Shown here piece by piece: positions 39,083-49,675 of a stretch of 64,000 nucleotides of DNA (its first letter is position 1; every line of letters begins with the position of its first letter). The stretch is from positions 442,893-506,892 of the forward strand of contig SZOX01000003.1 in assembly GCA_030263385.1 (NCBI GenBank), read 5' to 3'. The notes under the pieces are model-generated. The model made no database searches. It worked only from the letters and a program-made list of their open reading frames with translations, and had not been told where the DNA came from. The translations under genes were made by a program, and so were the position numbers. This DNA is from Zeimonas sp003577305 (GTDB lineage Bacteria > Pseudomonadota > Gammaproteobacteria > Burkholderiales > Burkholderiaceae_E).

Positions 39083-39113
39083 GGCGCCTGCCCGGCGACG
39101 CCGGGCAGGCGCC
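39083..39113 (+). repeat. Perfect 14-bp inverted repeat at the tkt transcript start
   Basis: GGCGCCTGCCCGGC (39083-39096), GAC loop, then its exact complement (39100-39113). No T tract follows, so it is not a terminator. It lies between the extended -10 and the tkt start codon 54 bp downstream; it could be a stabilising 5' hairpin or a protein site. Confidence 0.85.
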
Positions 39114-39167
39114 GTCGGGCGTGCCGGGGCCGGAGCGCCGACCTGCACCCGTGCTGCGAGGACCGCG

Positions 39168-41270
39168 ATGGAGGCTCTCCTGGGACATAGCGCACAACCC
39201 GCCGCGAGCGGCGTTCCTGCCGGGGCGCCGCTGCCGGCGCCGGCGACCCTGAAGAAGATGGCCGATGCGATCCGCGCGCTGTCGATGGACGCGGTGCAGC
39301 AGGCCAACTCGGGTCATCCGGGAATGCCGATGGGCATGGCCGAGATCGCGCTCGCATTGTGGTCGCGGCACCTGAAGCACAATCCCGCCAATCCGCACTG
39401 GCCCGACCGCGACCGCTTCGTGCTGTCCAACGGCCATGGCTCGATGCTGCTGTACTCGGTGCTGCACCTCACCGGCTACGCACTGCCGATCGACGAGTTG
39501 CGCAACTTCCGCCAGTTGCACTCGATGACGCCGGGGCATCCGGAAGTCGGCGTCACGCCTGGCGTCGAGACGACCACCGGTCCGCTCGGACAGGGCCTGG
39601 CCAACGCGGTGGGCATGGCGCTGGCCGAGCGGCTGCTGGCCGCGCGCTTCAACCGCGACGGCTTCCCGGTGATCGACCACTTCACCTGGGTATTCGCCGG
39701 CGACGGCTGCCTGATGGAGGGCATCTCGCACGAGGCCTGCTCGCTGGCCGGAACGCTGAAGCTGTCCAGGCTGGTGGTCTTCTACGACGACAACGGCATC
39801 TCGATCGACGGGCGGGTCGAGCACTGGTTCCGCGACGACACCGTGCGCCGCTTCGAGGCCTACGGCTGGCACGTGATCCCCGACATCGACGGGTACGACG
39901 TGGCAGCCCTCGACCGCGCGATCGCGCTCGCGCGCGAGTGGGGCGAGCGCGGCCGCGACGGCGTGTTCGCGCCCACGCTGATCCAGTGCCGCACGATGAT
40001 CGGCAAGGGCTCGCCCGGCCGCGTCAACACCGCGAAGGCGCACGGCGAGCCGCTCGGCAAGGACGAGATCGCGGCCACCCGCGCAGCGATCGACTGGCCG
40101 TATCCCCCGTTCGAGATCCCGCCCGAGGTGCGCGCGGCCTGGGACGCGCGCGACAGCGGCGCGCGCGCCGAGTCGTCCTGGCGCGCGATGTTCGAGCGCT
40201 ACAGCGAGCGCTACCCGGCCGAGGCGCACGAGTTCGACCGGCGGATGCGCGGCGATCTTCCCGCTGCCTACGACGAGGCGCTCGACGCCGCGATCGACGA
40301 GGCCACTGCGCGCGCCGAGGCGATCGCCACCCGCAAGGCTTCGCAGAATGCGCTGAACCACTTCGGTCCGGCGCTGCCGGAGCTGATCGGCGGCTCGGCC
40401 GACCTCACCGGCAGCAACCTCACCGACTTCAAGGGGGCGGGCGCACTGCGCGCCGACGACTCGTTCGTGCCGGGTCGCCACGTCAACTTCGGCGTGCGCG
40501 AGTTCGGCATGAGCGCGATCCTGAACGGCCTGGCGCTGCACGGCGGCTTCGTGCCGTACGGCGGCACCTTCCTCGTTTTCTCCGACTATGCGCGCAACGC
40601 GGTGCGCATGGCGGCGCTGATGAAGCAGCGCGTGATCTTCGTCTTCACGCACGACTCGATCGGTCTCGGAGAAGACGGCCCGACGCACCAGCCCGTGGAG
40701 CACGCGGCCTCGCTGCGGCTGATTCCGCGGCTCGACGTCTGGCGTCCCTGCGACCCGATCGAGTCGGCGATGGCCTGGGGCGCCGCGATCGCACGGCGCG
40801 ACGGGCCGAGCGCGCTGCTGTTCTCGCGCCAGGCGGTGCCGTTCGTCACGCGCTCGGCGCGCCAGGTCGACGCGATCGCCCGCGGCGCCTACGTGCTGCG
40901 CGATGCCGAGGAAGCCCGCGCGGTGATCGTCGCCACCGGTTCCGAGGTCGCGCTCGCGCTCGCGGCGCGCCAACTGCTTGCCGCCGACGGCATCGCGGTG
41001 CGCGTCGTCTCGATGCCCTCGACGACCGTGTTCGATCGCCAGGAGCCCTCGTACCGCAGCTACGTCCTGCCCGATCACCTGCCGCGCATCGCGGTCGAAG
41101 CGGGAGTTACCGACGGATGGTGGAAATACGGCTGCGACGCAGTCGTGGGCCTCGACACCTTCGGTGAATCCGCGCCGGCAGGCGTGCTCGCCAACCTGTT
41201 CGGATTCACCGCCGAGAACGTCGCCGACACGGTGCGCGAGGCCTTGCGCCGGCGCGCCACGCGGCGCTGA
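39168..41270 (+). CDS. tkt: Transketolase
   Basis: A 700-residue TPP enzyme of the pentose-phosphate/Calvin network. TPP binding: GDGCLMEGISHEACSLAGTL ... DDNGISIDG; pyrimidine domain with active-site Glu in NFGVREFGM; length normal. GAGG precedes the ATG at 39168, with ~25 residues before the conserved LKKMADAIRALSMDAV. First gene of tkt-gap-pgk. Confidence 0.97.
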   Translation: MEALLGHSAQPAASGVPAGAPLPAPATLKKMADAIRALSMDAVQQANSGHPGMPMGMAEIALALWSRHLKHNPANPHWPDRDRFVLSNGHGSMLLYSVLHLTGYALPIDELRNFRQLHSMTPGHPEVGVTPGVETTTGPLGQGLANAVGMALAERLLAARFNRDGFPVIDHFTWVFAGDGCLMEGISHEACSLAGTLKLSRLVVFYDDNGISIDGRVEHWFRDDTVRRFEAYGWHVIPDIDGYDVAALDRAIALAREWGERGRDGVFAPTLIQCRTMIGKGSPGRVNTAKAHGEPLGKDEIAATRAAIDWPYPPFEIPPEVRAAWDARDSGARAESSWRAMFERYSERYPAEAHEFDRRMRGDLPAAYDEALDAAIDEATARAEAIATRKASQNALNHFGPALPELIGGSADLTGSNLTDFKGAGALRADDSFVPGRHVNFGVREFGMSAILNGLALHGGFVPYGGTFLVFSDYARNAVRMAALMKQRVIFVFTHDSIGLGEDGPTHQPVEHAASLRLIPRLDVWRPCDPIESAMAWGAAIARRDGPSALLFSRQAVPFVTRSARQVDAIARGAYVLRDAEEARAVIVATGSEVALALAARQLLAADGIAVRVVSMPSTTVFDRQEPSYRSYVLPDHLPRIAVEAGVTDGWWKYGCDAVVGLDTFGESAPAGVLANLFGFTAENVADTVREALRRRATRR

Positions 41271-41309
41271 GGGCGAACCCATCACGTTCAACACCACGGA
41301 AACCAAGCC

Positions 41310-42320
<1,011 letters not shown>

Positions 42321-42450
42321 ACGCGCTCCGGGCGTGCGGTCGCGCGCGCCCGCAACAGCGCGACGCCGCCCCCCGATGAGCGCCCGCCTGCCCGCCGCCG
42401 CCGGGGGCGCAGTTGCGCCGACCGGCGGCCGAACGAGCCCGGAGGTACCG

Positions 42451-43629
42451 ATGCAGTTCCGACGCATGACCGATCTCGACCTGCGCGGCAAGCGCGTGTT
42501 CATTCGCGCCGACCTGAACGTGCCGCAGGACGACGCCGGGGCGGTCACCGACGACACGCGCATCCGTGCCTCGCTGCCGGCGATCGAGCACTGCCTGCAG
42601 GCGGGCGCGGCGGTGATGGTCACCTCGCACCTGGGACGCCCGACCGAAGGAAGGCTCGAACCGGCCGATTCGCTCGCGCCGATCGCCGCGCGGCTCGGCG
42701 AGTTGCTCGGGCGTCCGGTGCGACTCGTCGCCGACTGGGTCGACGGCGGCTTCGAGGTCGCGCCCGGCGAGGTGGTGCTGCTCGAGAACTGCCGGGTCAA
42801 TCCGGGCGAGAAAAAGAACGACGAGTCGCTGTCGCGCAAGATGGCGGCGCTGTGCGACGTCTACGTGAACGACGCGTTCGGCACCGCGCATCGCGCCGAG
42901 GCGACCACGCACGGCATCGCGCGCTTTGCGCCGGTCGCCTGTGCGGGCCCGCTGCTGGCAGCCGAACTCGATGCGCTCGGCAAGGCGCTGGGCGACCCGA
43001 AGCGCCCGCTGGTGGCGATCGTGGCGGGCTCGAAGGTGTCGACCAAGCTCACGATCCTGGAGTCGCTGGCGAAGAAGGTCGACCAGCTGATCGTCGGCGG
43101 CGGCATCGCCAATACCTTCATGCTGGCAGCGGGCCTGCCGATCGGCAAGTCGCTGGCCGAGCGCGAGCTCGCCGGCGAGGCCAAGGCGATCATCGAGCTG
43201 ATGGCCGCGCGCGGCGCGCAGGTGCCGATTCCGGTCGATGTCGTCTGCGCGAAGGACTTCTCGGCCGCGGCGGCCGCGACTGCGAAGGCGGCCACCGAAG
43301 TGGCCGACGACGACCTGATCCTCGACATCGGCCCGAAGACGGCGCAGGCGCTCGCCGCGCGACTGAAGCAGGCCGGCACCATCGTCTGGAACGGGCCGGT
43401 GGGCGTGTTCGAATTCGACGCCTTCGCCGGCGGCACCCGCGCGATAGCGCAGGCGATCGCCGAGTCGCCCGCTTTCTCGATAGCCGGCGGCGGCGACACG
43501 CTGGCGGCGATCGCGAAGTTCGGCATCACCGACCGCGTCGGCTACATCTCCACCGGCGGGGGCGCGTTCCTCGAGTTCCTCGAGGGCAAGACGCTGCCGG
43601 CAGTGGCGGCGCTGGCCGAGCGGGCGTGA
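42451..43629 (+). CDS. pgk: Phosphoglycerate kinase
   Basis: A 392-residue PGK with RADLNVPQ, SHLGRPTEG, the NP hinge and the C-terminal GGGDTLAAI. The ATG at 42451 has GGAGG 6 bp upstream; the open frame reaches further 5' without homology. Last gene of tkt-gap-pgk; an opposing operon ends 36 bp downstream with no terminator visible between. Confidence 0.97.
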   Translation: MQFRRMTDLDLRGKRVFIRADLNVPQDDAGAVTDDTRIRASLPAIEHCLQAGAAVMVTSHLGRPTEGRLEPADSLAPIAARLGELLGRPVRLVADWVDGGFEVAPGEVVLLENCRVNPGEKKNDESLSRKMAALCDVYVNDAFGTAHRAEATTHGIARFAPVACAGPLLAAELDALGKALGDPKRPLVAIVAGSKVSTKLTILESLAKKVDQLIVGGGIANTFMLAAGLPIGKSLAERELAGEAKAIIELMAARGAQVPIPVDVVCAKDFSAAAAATAKAATEVADDDLILDIGPKTAQALAARLKQAGTIVWNGPVGVFEFDAFAGGTRAIAQAIAESPAFSIAGGGDTLAAIAKFGITDRVGYISTGGGAFLEFLEGKTLPAVAALAERA

Positions 43630-43664
43630 GCCTTCGCGAGCGCGCGTGAACCGGCACGAGTGCG

Positions 43665-44522
43665 CTACTTCACCGCCCCCACGGTGAAGCCGGCGACGAA
43701 CCGGTCGACGAAGAGGTTGTAGAGCACCGCCACCGGAATGCTCACGATCAGGCAGGCGCCCATCAGCGAGCCCCAGAAGTAGACGTCGCCGCGTACCAGG
43801 AACGTCGGCACGCCGACGCTAACCGTGTAGTGCGACGACGTGGTGATGAAGGTGAGTGCGTAGACGAACTCCTGCATCACCAGCGTGAGCGTGAAGATCA
43901 CCACCGTGAGGATGCCCGCCGAGGACACCGGCACGACGACCTTCACGAAGGCGCGGAACCTCGACAGCCCGTCGATCATCGCCGCCTCCTCGATGTCGCG
44001 CGGAATCGACTTGAAGAAGCCCATCATCAGCCAGGTGCAGAACGGCACGGTGAAGCTCGGGTAGACCAGGACCAGCGACCATAGCGAGTCCTGCAGGCCC
44101 AGGTCGCCGACGATGCGCGAGAACGGGATGAACAGGATCGTGGGCGGAATCAGGTAGGTGAGGAAGATGCCAATTGCCAGGCGCTGGCTCCAGCGGCCGG
44201 TCAGGCGCGCCAGCGCGTAGCCGGCGGGCACCGCGAGCGCCAGCGTGATGATCGTCACCAGCACGCCGACTTCGAGGGTGTTGACGATCCAGGTCCCGAA
44301 GAGCGTGTCCTCGAACAGGATGCGCAGGTTCTCCAGCGTCGGCGGCAGGTTGAACACGAACGGGTTGTGGTGCACGTCGATCAGGTCCTTCGTCTCCTTG
44401 AAGGTTGTGAGCACCATCCAGTAGAACGGAAACGCGAGGAACGCCGCGAACGCCGCCAGGACCAGCACGTGCCCGAAGCGCGCCGCCCCACGCCTGGCCC
44501 GGAATGCAAGCGGCGCGTTCAT
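43665..44522 (-). CDS. ABC sugar-type transporter permease 2 (MalG-like)
   Basis: A 285-residue inner-membrane protein with six helices and the ABC permease EAA loop (EEAAMIDGLSRFRAFVKVVVP). It ends the AhpD-SBP-ATPase-permease1-permease2 operon; the ATG overlaps the stop of permease 1 (ATGA at 44519-44522). CUT1-type carbohydrate importers have this arrangement; the substrate is unknown. Confidence 0.93.
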   Translation of the reverse strand: MNAPLAFRARRGAARFGHVLVLAAFAAFLAFPFYWMVLTTFKETKDLIDVHHNPFVFNLPPTLENLRILFEDTLFGTWIVNTLEVGVLVTIITLALAVPAGYALARLTGRWSQRLAIGIFLTYLIPPTILFIPFSRIVGDLGLQDSLWSLVLVYPSFTVPFCTWLMMGFFKSIPRDIEEAAMIDGLSRFRAFVKVVVPVSSAGILTVVIFTLTLVMQEFVYALTFITTSSHYTVSVGVPTFLVRGDVYFWGSLMGACLIVSIPVAVLYNLFVDRFVAGFTVGAVK

Positions 44523-45454
44523 GCGACTTCGGCGCGCCGCGCCACCGTGAGGAAGAGGATCGCCACCGCCACCAGCACCGGGAACAGGAACAGCGAGATG
44601 GCGGCGCCGCCGGCCAGGTCGCCGCCCTCGATGCCGGTGAAGAACGCATAGCTGGCGATCACCTGCGTGCTGTCGAACGGGCCGCCGCGCGTGAGCACGT
44701 AGATGACGATCAGGTCGGTGAAGGTGAACACGATGCCGAACAGCAGCGCCACCAGCATGATCGGCATCACCAGCGGAAGGTTGATCATGAACAGGCGTCG
44801 CCAGAAGCCCGCGCCGTCGACCTGCGCCGCATCGTGGATGTCCTGGGGAATCGCCGAGAGACCGGCCAGGATGATCACGGTGGCCAGCGGCAGCAGCCGC
44901 CAGACGTCGACCATGACGATCGAGGCCATCGCCAGGTCGGGCTGGCCGAGCCATATCGGCCAGGTGTTCGGGCCGAAGAGGCCCAGCGCGCGCGCGCTCC
45001 AGTTGATGATGCTGTAGACCGGGTCGAAGATCCACAGCCAGCCGATGCTGCCCAGCGAGATCGGCGCCACCCACGGCAGCAGGATCAGCAGCCGCACCAG
45101 CCACTTGCCGCGGAAGTCGCGGTACAGCGCCATCGCCAGCACCTTGCCCAGCACCACCACCAACGCCTGCGAAACCAGCGTGAAGACCACCGCGTTGCGC
45201 AGCGAACCCCAGAAGGTCGGGTCGTCCACGATGGCTGCGAAGTTGCGCAGGCCGACGAAGTCCAGCGAGGTGCTGCCGACGGTCGCGTCGCTCAGGCTGT
45301 AGGCGACCGCGAGCACGAACGGGAACCCCACCAGCGCGACGATGTAGACGACGGCGGGTGCGATCAGCAGGCGCCCGAGCCACAGTTCGTCGTCGAGCCA
45401 GTTCGGGCGCCGCTTCGCGTCGGCCTGCGGCGCCGGGGCGGCGACGCTGCTCAT
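44519..45454 (-). CDS. ABC sugar-type transporter permease 1 (MalF-like)
   Basis: A 311-residue permease with six helices and the EAA-type loop (DIHDAAQVDGAGFWRRLFMINLPLV). The ATG at 45454 overlaps the ATPase stop, the rule in this operon. Confidence 0.93.
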   Translation of the reverse strand: MSSVAAPAPQADAKRRPNWLDDELWLGRLLIAPAVVYIVALVGFPFVLAVAYSLSDATVGSTSLDFVGLRNFAAIVDDPTFWGSLRNAVVFTLVSQALVVVLGKVLAMALYRDFRGKWLVRLLILLPWVAPISLGSIGWLWIFDPVYSIINWSARALGLFGPNTWPIWLGQPDLAMASIVMVDVWRLLPLATVIILAGLSAIPQDIHDAAQVDGAGFWRRLFMINLPLVMPIMLVALLFGIVFTFTDLIVIYVLTRGGPFDSTQVIASYAFFTGIEGGDLAGGAAISLFLFPVLVAVAILFLTVARRAEVA

Positions 45455-46482
45455 GTCGGGGCCGCCGGGCGCTTCAGGCCCGTCTCGCGGTCGAAGTACC
45501 TGAGGTCGCCGGGGCGCAGCGCGAAGTCGTAGCGGCGCCCGGGCTCCAGCGGCGCCGGCACATTCGAGGGCAGCCGGCAGACCACGCGGGTCCGCGTATG
45601 CGGGGGCTCCAGCGCCGCGTAGACCAGCCGGTCGGCGCCCAGGTGCTCGATGCGCGTCACGGTCAGCGGAATGTCCACGACCGCGTCGCCCGCCGGGAAG
45701 GCTTCGCGCGGCAGCAGGTGCTCCGGGCGAAAGCCGCACGACACCGGGCCGTCATCCATCAGGTTCATCGGCGGGCTGCCGAGGAACGTGGCGACGAATG
45801 TGTCGGCCGGCTCGTGGTAGACCTCGAGCGGCGTGCCGAGCTGGCGCACGCGCCCGTGGTCGAGTACGGCGATCCGGTCGCCCAGCCCCATCGCCTCGAT
45901 CTGGTCGTGGGTGACGTAGACCGTGGTGGTGCCGAGTCGGCGCTGGAACTGCTGCAGCTCGTCGCGCGCCGAGGTGCGCAGCTTGGCGTCGAGGTTCGAC
46001 AGCGGCTCGTCGAGCAGGAACACCACCGGATTGCGCACCACCGCGCGCGCCAGCGCCACGCGCTGGCGCTCGCCGCCGGAGAGCTGCCGCGGCTTGCGTT
46101 CGAGCAGGCGCTCGATGCCGAACATCGACGCGGCCTGCGCGACCTTGTCGGCGACCTCGTGCCGCGGCATGCCCACCGCCGCGAGCGGGAACGCGATGTT
46201 GCGGTACACGCTCAGGTGCGGGTACAGCGCGTAGCTCTGGAACACCATCGCGATGTTGCGCGCGCGCGGCGGCAGGTGCGTCACCGTGCGCCCGCCGATC
46301 AGCACCTCGCCGGCGCTGGGCGTCTCCAGTCCGGCGAGCATGCGCAGCAGCGTCGTCTTGCCGCAGCCGGAGGGCCCGAGCAGCACCAGGAACTCGCCTT
46401 CGCGTACCGCGAGGTCGATGCCGTCGACGGCGTTCGCCGTCTCGAAGCGCTTGGTCAGCGCGCGGGTCTCGACCGTGGCCAT
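45451..46482 (-). CDS. ABC sugar-type transporter ATPase (MalK/UgpC-like)
   Basis: A 343-residue ATPase: Walker A GPSGCGKTT, Q loop, LSGGERQRVALARA, Walker B VVFLLDEPLSNLD and H-loop VTHDQ, followed by a C-terminal OB/TOBE domain (about 245-340, FRPEHLLPRE) as in MalK. It energises the import complex formed with the two permeases. Confidence 0.95.
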   Translation of the reverse strand: MATVETRALTKRFETANAVDGIDLAVREGEFLVLLGPSGCGKTTLLRMLAGLETPSAGEVLIGGRTVTHLPPRARNIAMVFQSYALYPHLSVYRNIAFPLAAVGMPRHEVADKVAQAASMFGIERLLERKPRQLSGGERQRVALARAVVRNPVVFLLDEPLSNLDAKLRTSARDELQQFQRRLGTTTVYVTHDQIEAMGLGDRIAVLDHGRVRQLGTPLEVYHEPADTFVATFLGSPPMNLMDDGPVSCGFRPEHLLPREAFPAGDAVVDIPLTVTRIEHLGADRLVYAALEPPHTRTRVVCRLPSNVPAPLEPGRRYDFALRPGDLRYFDRETGLKRPAAPT

Positions 46483-46498
46483 CGACGCGACCGCCGCT

Positions 46499-47908
46499 TC
46501 AGACGAGCTTCTTGGTCTGCCACTTGGCGAAGATCGCGCGGCACTTGCGGTCGGCCTCCCTGATCGCCGCCTGCGGCGACATCGCGCCCGAGGCCGCTTT
46601 GGCGAACATCGTGTTGAGCACCCAGGTGCCGAAGATCTCGTCGACCGCCGCATTGGCGTAGCCCGGGTAGCCGACGTTCGTGGCCCACTTCGTCACGTCG
46701 GCCAGCACCTTGTACTTGCCAGCGGGCGTGTGCGGGTCGTCGGCCAGCAGTTTGTCGAGATCGGGGACGGTGCTGGCGAAGCACGGGAAGTTGTAGTACT
46801 GGCTGGCGACGAAGCCGCGGTGGAAGTTGTCGATGTAGTCGACCAGGAACTTCTTCGCGCCCTCGACGTTCTCGGCGAACTTCCAGATGACGTAGCAGTC
46901 CATCACGTGCTCGAGGCCGATCGCGCGCGTGCTCCCCATCAGCGCCTTCGTCAGTCCGATCTGGTCGGCGATCGGCAGCTTGTCGTTCTCGGCGGCGCGC
47001 GTGGTGGAAATCGCGTTCAGGCACAGGGAGATCTTGCCGGCGAGCAGCGCGCGGTTGTTCGACGACGCGTCCCAGGCCATCACCTCGGGGGTCATCGTCG
47101 CCTTGTAGAGCCCGGTGGCGAACTTCACCGCCTCGAGCGTGTTCTTCGAGTCGAGCACGACGCGGCCTTCGGCATCCTGCACCGAGCCGCCGAATGCATA
47201 GAGCAGGGTGCGCATCGCCATCGCGGTGTCGAGCTCGGCCGACAGGCCGATGCCCACCGGGACGTTCTTCGTCTCCTTGATCTTCCTGCCGACGCGCAGT
47301 ACGTCTTCCCAGCTGCGCGGGCCCTGCGCCATGCCGGCCTCGGACCACAGGTCGATGCGGTAGTTCACCGGGTCGGGAACGAAGCTGTCGGAGAAGCCGA
47401 AGTACTTCCCGGTCTTCGGGTTGTAGGTGCTCTTGACGGCCAGGTCGATCGGCTTGCCGTGCTTGCGCTCGCACTCCTGGTAGATCTCCCGGTGGTCGAT
47501 CACCTGCGTCTCGTAGGTCGGGGGCGGCCACAGGAACATGAACAGGTCGTGCCCTTTCCGTGCCGAGACCTCCGCGGCGGCGCGCGAGTTGATCGCGGGG
47601 ATGCCGACGTGGTCGACGATCACCTCGGTGTCGTTCTTCTCGCCCCACTGCTTCGTGTATTCGTCGTCGAACCACTTGTCGTAGGCGGGCACGAAGTGGG
47701 CCCATTGCAGGATCTTCAGCGTCTTGCCGGCCGCTCGGGCCCGGCGCGGCAGGATCAGCGGACCGATGCCGAGCGCGGCGCCGGCGGCGCCGGCGTCGCG
47801 GATGAACCGGCGCCGCGCCGGCGCGCCGGGGCCGGATTCTCCGGCCCTGACAGTCTCGGCAAGCGCGATCGCATCGTCTGTCGGCCTGGTGGTGGAAGTC
47901 TCGTTCAT
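46499..47908 (-). CDS. Extracellular solute-binding protein (family 1) with Tat-type leader
   Basis: A 469-residue periplasmic binding protein. The leader contains RRRFIRDAGAAGAALGIG, resembling a twin-arginine signal, with cleavage around ARAAG. The mature part is a family-1 binding protein: LKILQWAHFVPAYDKWFDDEY, with ligand-contact type aromatic residues (WPPP; WDAS). Starts 44 bp after the AhpD-like gene. Ligand unknown. Confidence 0.9.
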   Translation of the reverse strand: MNETSTTRPTDDAIALAETVRAGESGPGAPARRRFIRDAGAAGAALGIGPLILPRRARAAGKTLKILQWAHFVPAYDKWFDDEYTKQWGEKNDTEVIVDHVGIPAINSRAAAEVSARKGHDLFMFLWPPPTYETQVIDHREIYQECERKHGKPIDLAVKSTYNPKTGKYFGFSDSFVPDPVNYRIDLWSEAGMAQGPRSWEDVLRVGRKIKETKNVPVGIGLSAELDTAMAMRTLLYAFGGSVQDAEGRVVLDSKNTLEAVKFATGLYKATMTPEVMAWDASSNNRALLAGKISLCLNAISTTRAAENDKLPIADQIGLTKALMGSTRAIGLEHVMDCYVIWKFAENVEGAKKFLVDYIDNFHRGFVASQYYNFPCFASTVPDLDKLLADDPHTPAGKYKVLADVTKWATNVGYPGYANAAVDEIFGTWVLNTMFAKAASGAMSPQAAIREADRKCRAIFAKWQTKKLV

Positions 47909-47952
47909 GACTGCATTCCTTTCGCATGAGTCCGGTGAAGCGGGCCGGAGGA

Positions 47953-48450
47953 TCAGCCGTGCGAGGTCGACGGCGTGGGTGTCCGGACTTTCGGCCGGGA
48001 CGGGTGATAGGTGCCCGGAGCCGTCCGGAAGGGAATCGCGAGCCGGTTCCATCCGTTGATCGCGACGACCGCGAGCGACAGGTCGACCAGTTCCTTCTCG
48101 GTGAACTGCTGCCGCGCGTGCCGGTAATCGTCGTCGGATACCCCGCCGTCGGAGATCCGCGTCAGCGCCTCGGCCCATGCGAGCGCGGCGCGTTCGCGCT
48201 CGCTGTAGAACGGCGTCTCGCGCCAGGCGGCCAGCGCGTAGAGCCGCTGCTCCGTTTCGCCCGCGGCGCGCGCATCCTTGGTGTGCATGTCGATGCAATA
48301 GGCGCAGCCGTTGAGCTGCGAGGCGCGCGTGCGTACCAGTTCCAGCAGGCCGGCGTCGAGCCCGCTGCCCCTGACGTAGGCCTCGAGCGCGGCCAGGGTC
48401 GCGACACCCTCCGGCGAAGCCTTGCGATAGTCGATGGTCGGTCGTTGCAT
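47953..48450 (-). CDS. AhpD-like alkylhydroperoxidase-family protein
   Basis: A 165-residue carboxymuconolactone-decarboxylase-fold protein with the redox CxxC: C49 and C52 plus H56 in GCAYCIDMH, the active-site pattern of AhpD peroxidases. GGAGG precedes the ATG at 48450. First gene of the ABC operon, opposite to the two-component genes. Perhaps it detoxifies a by-product of the transported substrate; this is inference. Confidence 0.9.
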   Translation of the reverse strand: MQRPTIDYRKASPEGVATLAALEAYVRGSGLDAGLLELVRTRASQLNGCAYCIDMHTKDARAAGETEQRLYALAAWRETPFYSERERAALAWAEALTRISDGGVSDDDYRHARQQFTEKELVDLSLAVVAINGWNRLAIPFRTAPGTYHPSRPKVRTPTPSTSHG

Positions 48451-48613
48451 GGCACCTCCCTGGCGTGCCTTCGATTTGACGCCGCCACGCGTCTCGTGGT
48501 TATCGGAGAAGTTCGATGGTTGCTGTAGGACAATCGTGACGCCGGTGCCGTCTCCGGAGCGGCCCCGGCGGGGCGAACCAGCGGGCCGCCAATTCCGGCC
48601 GGAGGCGTCCGCA

Positions 48614-49675
48614 ATGCGGCAGGCCGACGCGACCACGATCGAAATGCGCGATCTCTACGAGAACGCGCCCTGCGGGTACCACAGCGTGCGCCCGGACGAC
48701 ACGGTCGCGCGAATGAACCGTACCGAGCTCGACTGGCTCGGTTATTCGCGCAGCGAGGTCGTCGGCAAGCGCCGCTACGCGCAGGCCGTCTCGGGCCGCT
48801 CCCGCAACGAGTACCTGCGCGCGTTCGAGCGCCTGCATGCCGGGGGCGAGGGCATCGAGATCGAGACCGAGCTGCAGCGCAAGGACGGATCGACCTTCGA
48901 CGCGCTGTTGCGGGTCTCGGCCCTGCGTGACGGCGACGGCAGGCTCTCGGGCACGCGCGCGTCGGTGGTCGACATCACCGCGCGCAAGCGCGCGGAGAAC
49001 GAGGCGCACCTCTATGCCGCGCGCCTGCGCGCGATCTCGCAGCACGTGGTGGAAATCCAGGAGATCGAGCGACGCCGGCTCTCGGCGGAGCTGCACGACC
49101 GGATCGGTCAGGACCTGGCCACGATCAACCTGAACCTGCACATCATCAGGGACCAGCTGCAGCCGCCGCAACTCGACCGTGTGGCCTCGCGGCTCGACGA
49201 TTCGATCGGCCTGGTCGAGAACACGGTCGAGACGATGCGCGACGTTGCCAGTGCGCTGCGCCCGCTGATGCTCGACGACTACGGCCTCGCGGTCACGCTG
49301 CGCGCGCACGCCGAGCAGTTCTTTGGCCGCACCGGCATCCGCACCGTCGTGCAGGCGCGCGACCCGGTGCTCAGGATGAGCCAGGCGGTCGAGGTGACCC
49401 TGTTCAGGATCGCCCAGGAGGCGCTCACCAACGTGCTCAAGCACTCGCACGCCGATGCGGTGCGCATCTCGCTGGAAGTCGGCCGCGACGAGGTGTGCCT
49501 GACGATCGCCGACAACGGTTGCGGCTTCGACGCCCGTGCGCTGCGCGGGCATCCGCGCGAGGGCCTGGGGCTGCTGATCATGGAGGAGCGCCTGCGCGCG
49601 ATCGGCGGCGCGCTGCGCATCGACTCGCGGCGCGGCGCGGGCACGCGCCTGGTCGCGACGGTCGGGAGGCAGTGA
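48614..49675 (+). CDS. PAS sensor histidine kinase, NarX/HisKA_3 type
   Basis: A 353-residue cytoplasmic kinase (no TM helix). A PAS/PAC domain covers ~10-125 (LYENAPCGYHSV; GTRASVVDIT); the HisKA_3 box gives phosphoacceptor H161 (SAELHDRIGQDLATI); an HATPase_c domain follows (NVLKHSHADAV; DNGCGFD; GLGLLIMEERL). GGAGG lies 8 bp before the ATG at 48614. Stop and next start overlap as TGATG. Confidence 0.92.
   Translation: MRQADATTIEMRDLYENAPCGYHSVRPDDTVARMNRTELDWLGYSRSEVVGKRRYAQAVSGRSRNEYLRAFERLHAGGEGIEIETELQRKDGSTFDALLRVSALRDGDGRLSGTRASVVDITARKRAENEAHLYAARLRAISQHVVEIQEIERRRLSAELHDRIGQDLATINLNLHIIRDQLQPPQLDRVASRLDDSIGLVENTVETMRDVASALRPLMLDDYGLAVTLRAHAEQFFGRTGIRTVVQARDPVLRMSQAVEVTLFRIAQEALTNVLKHSHADAVRISLEVGRDEVCLTIADNGCGFDARALRGHPREGLGLLIMEERLRAIGGALRIDSRRGAGTRLVATVGRQ

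Larger units (their letters stand above)
38766..39167. other. 402-bp divergent intergenic region between the speD/E fusion and tkt
   Basis: Carries TATAAT on the minus strand (39028-39023 region) as a likely -10 for the spermidine gene, the + strand extended -10 at 39072-39080, and the long hairpin at 39083-39113. The part at 38808-38990 is open in the decarboxylase frame but shows no homology. I see no gene here. Confidence 0.5.
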
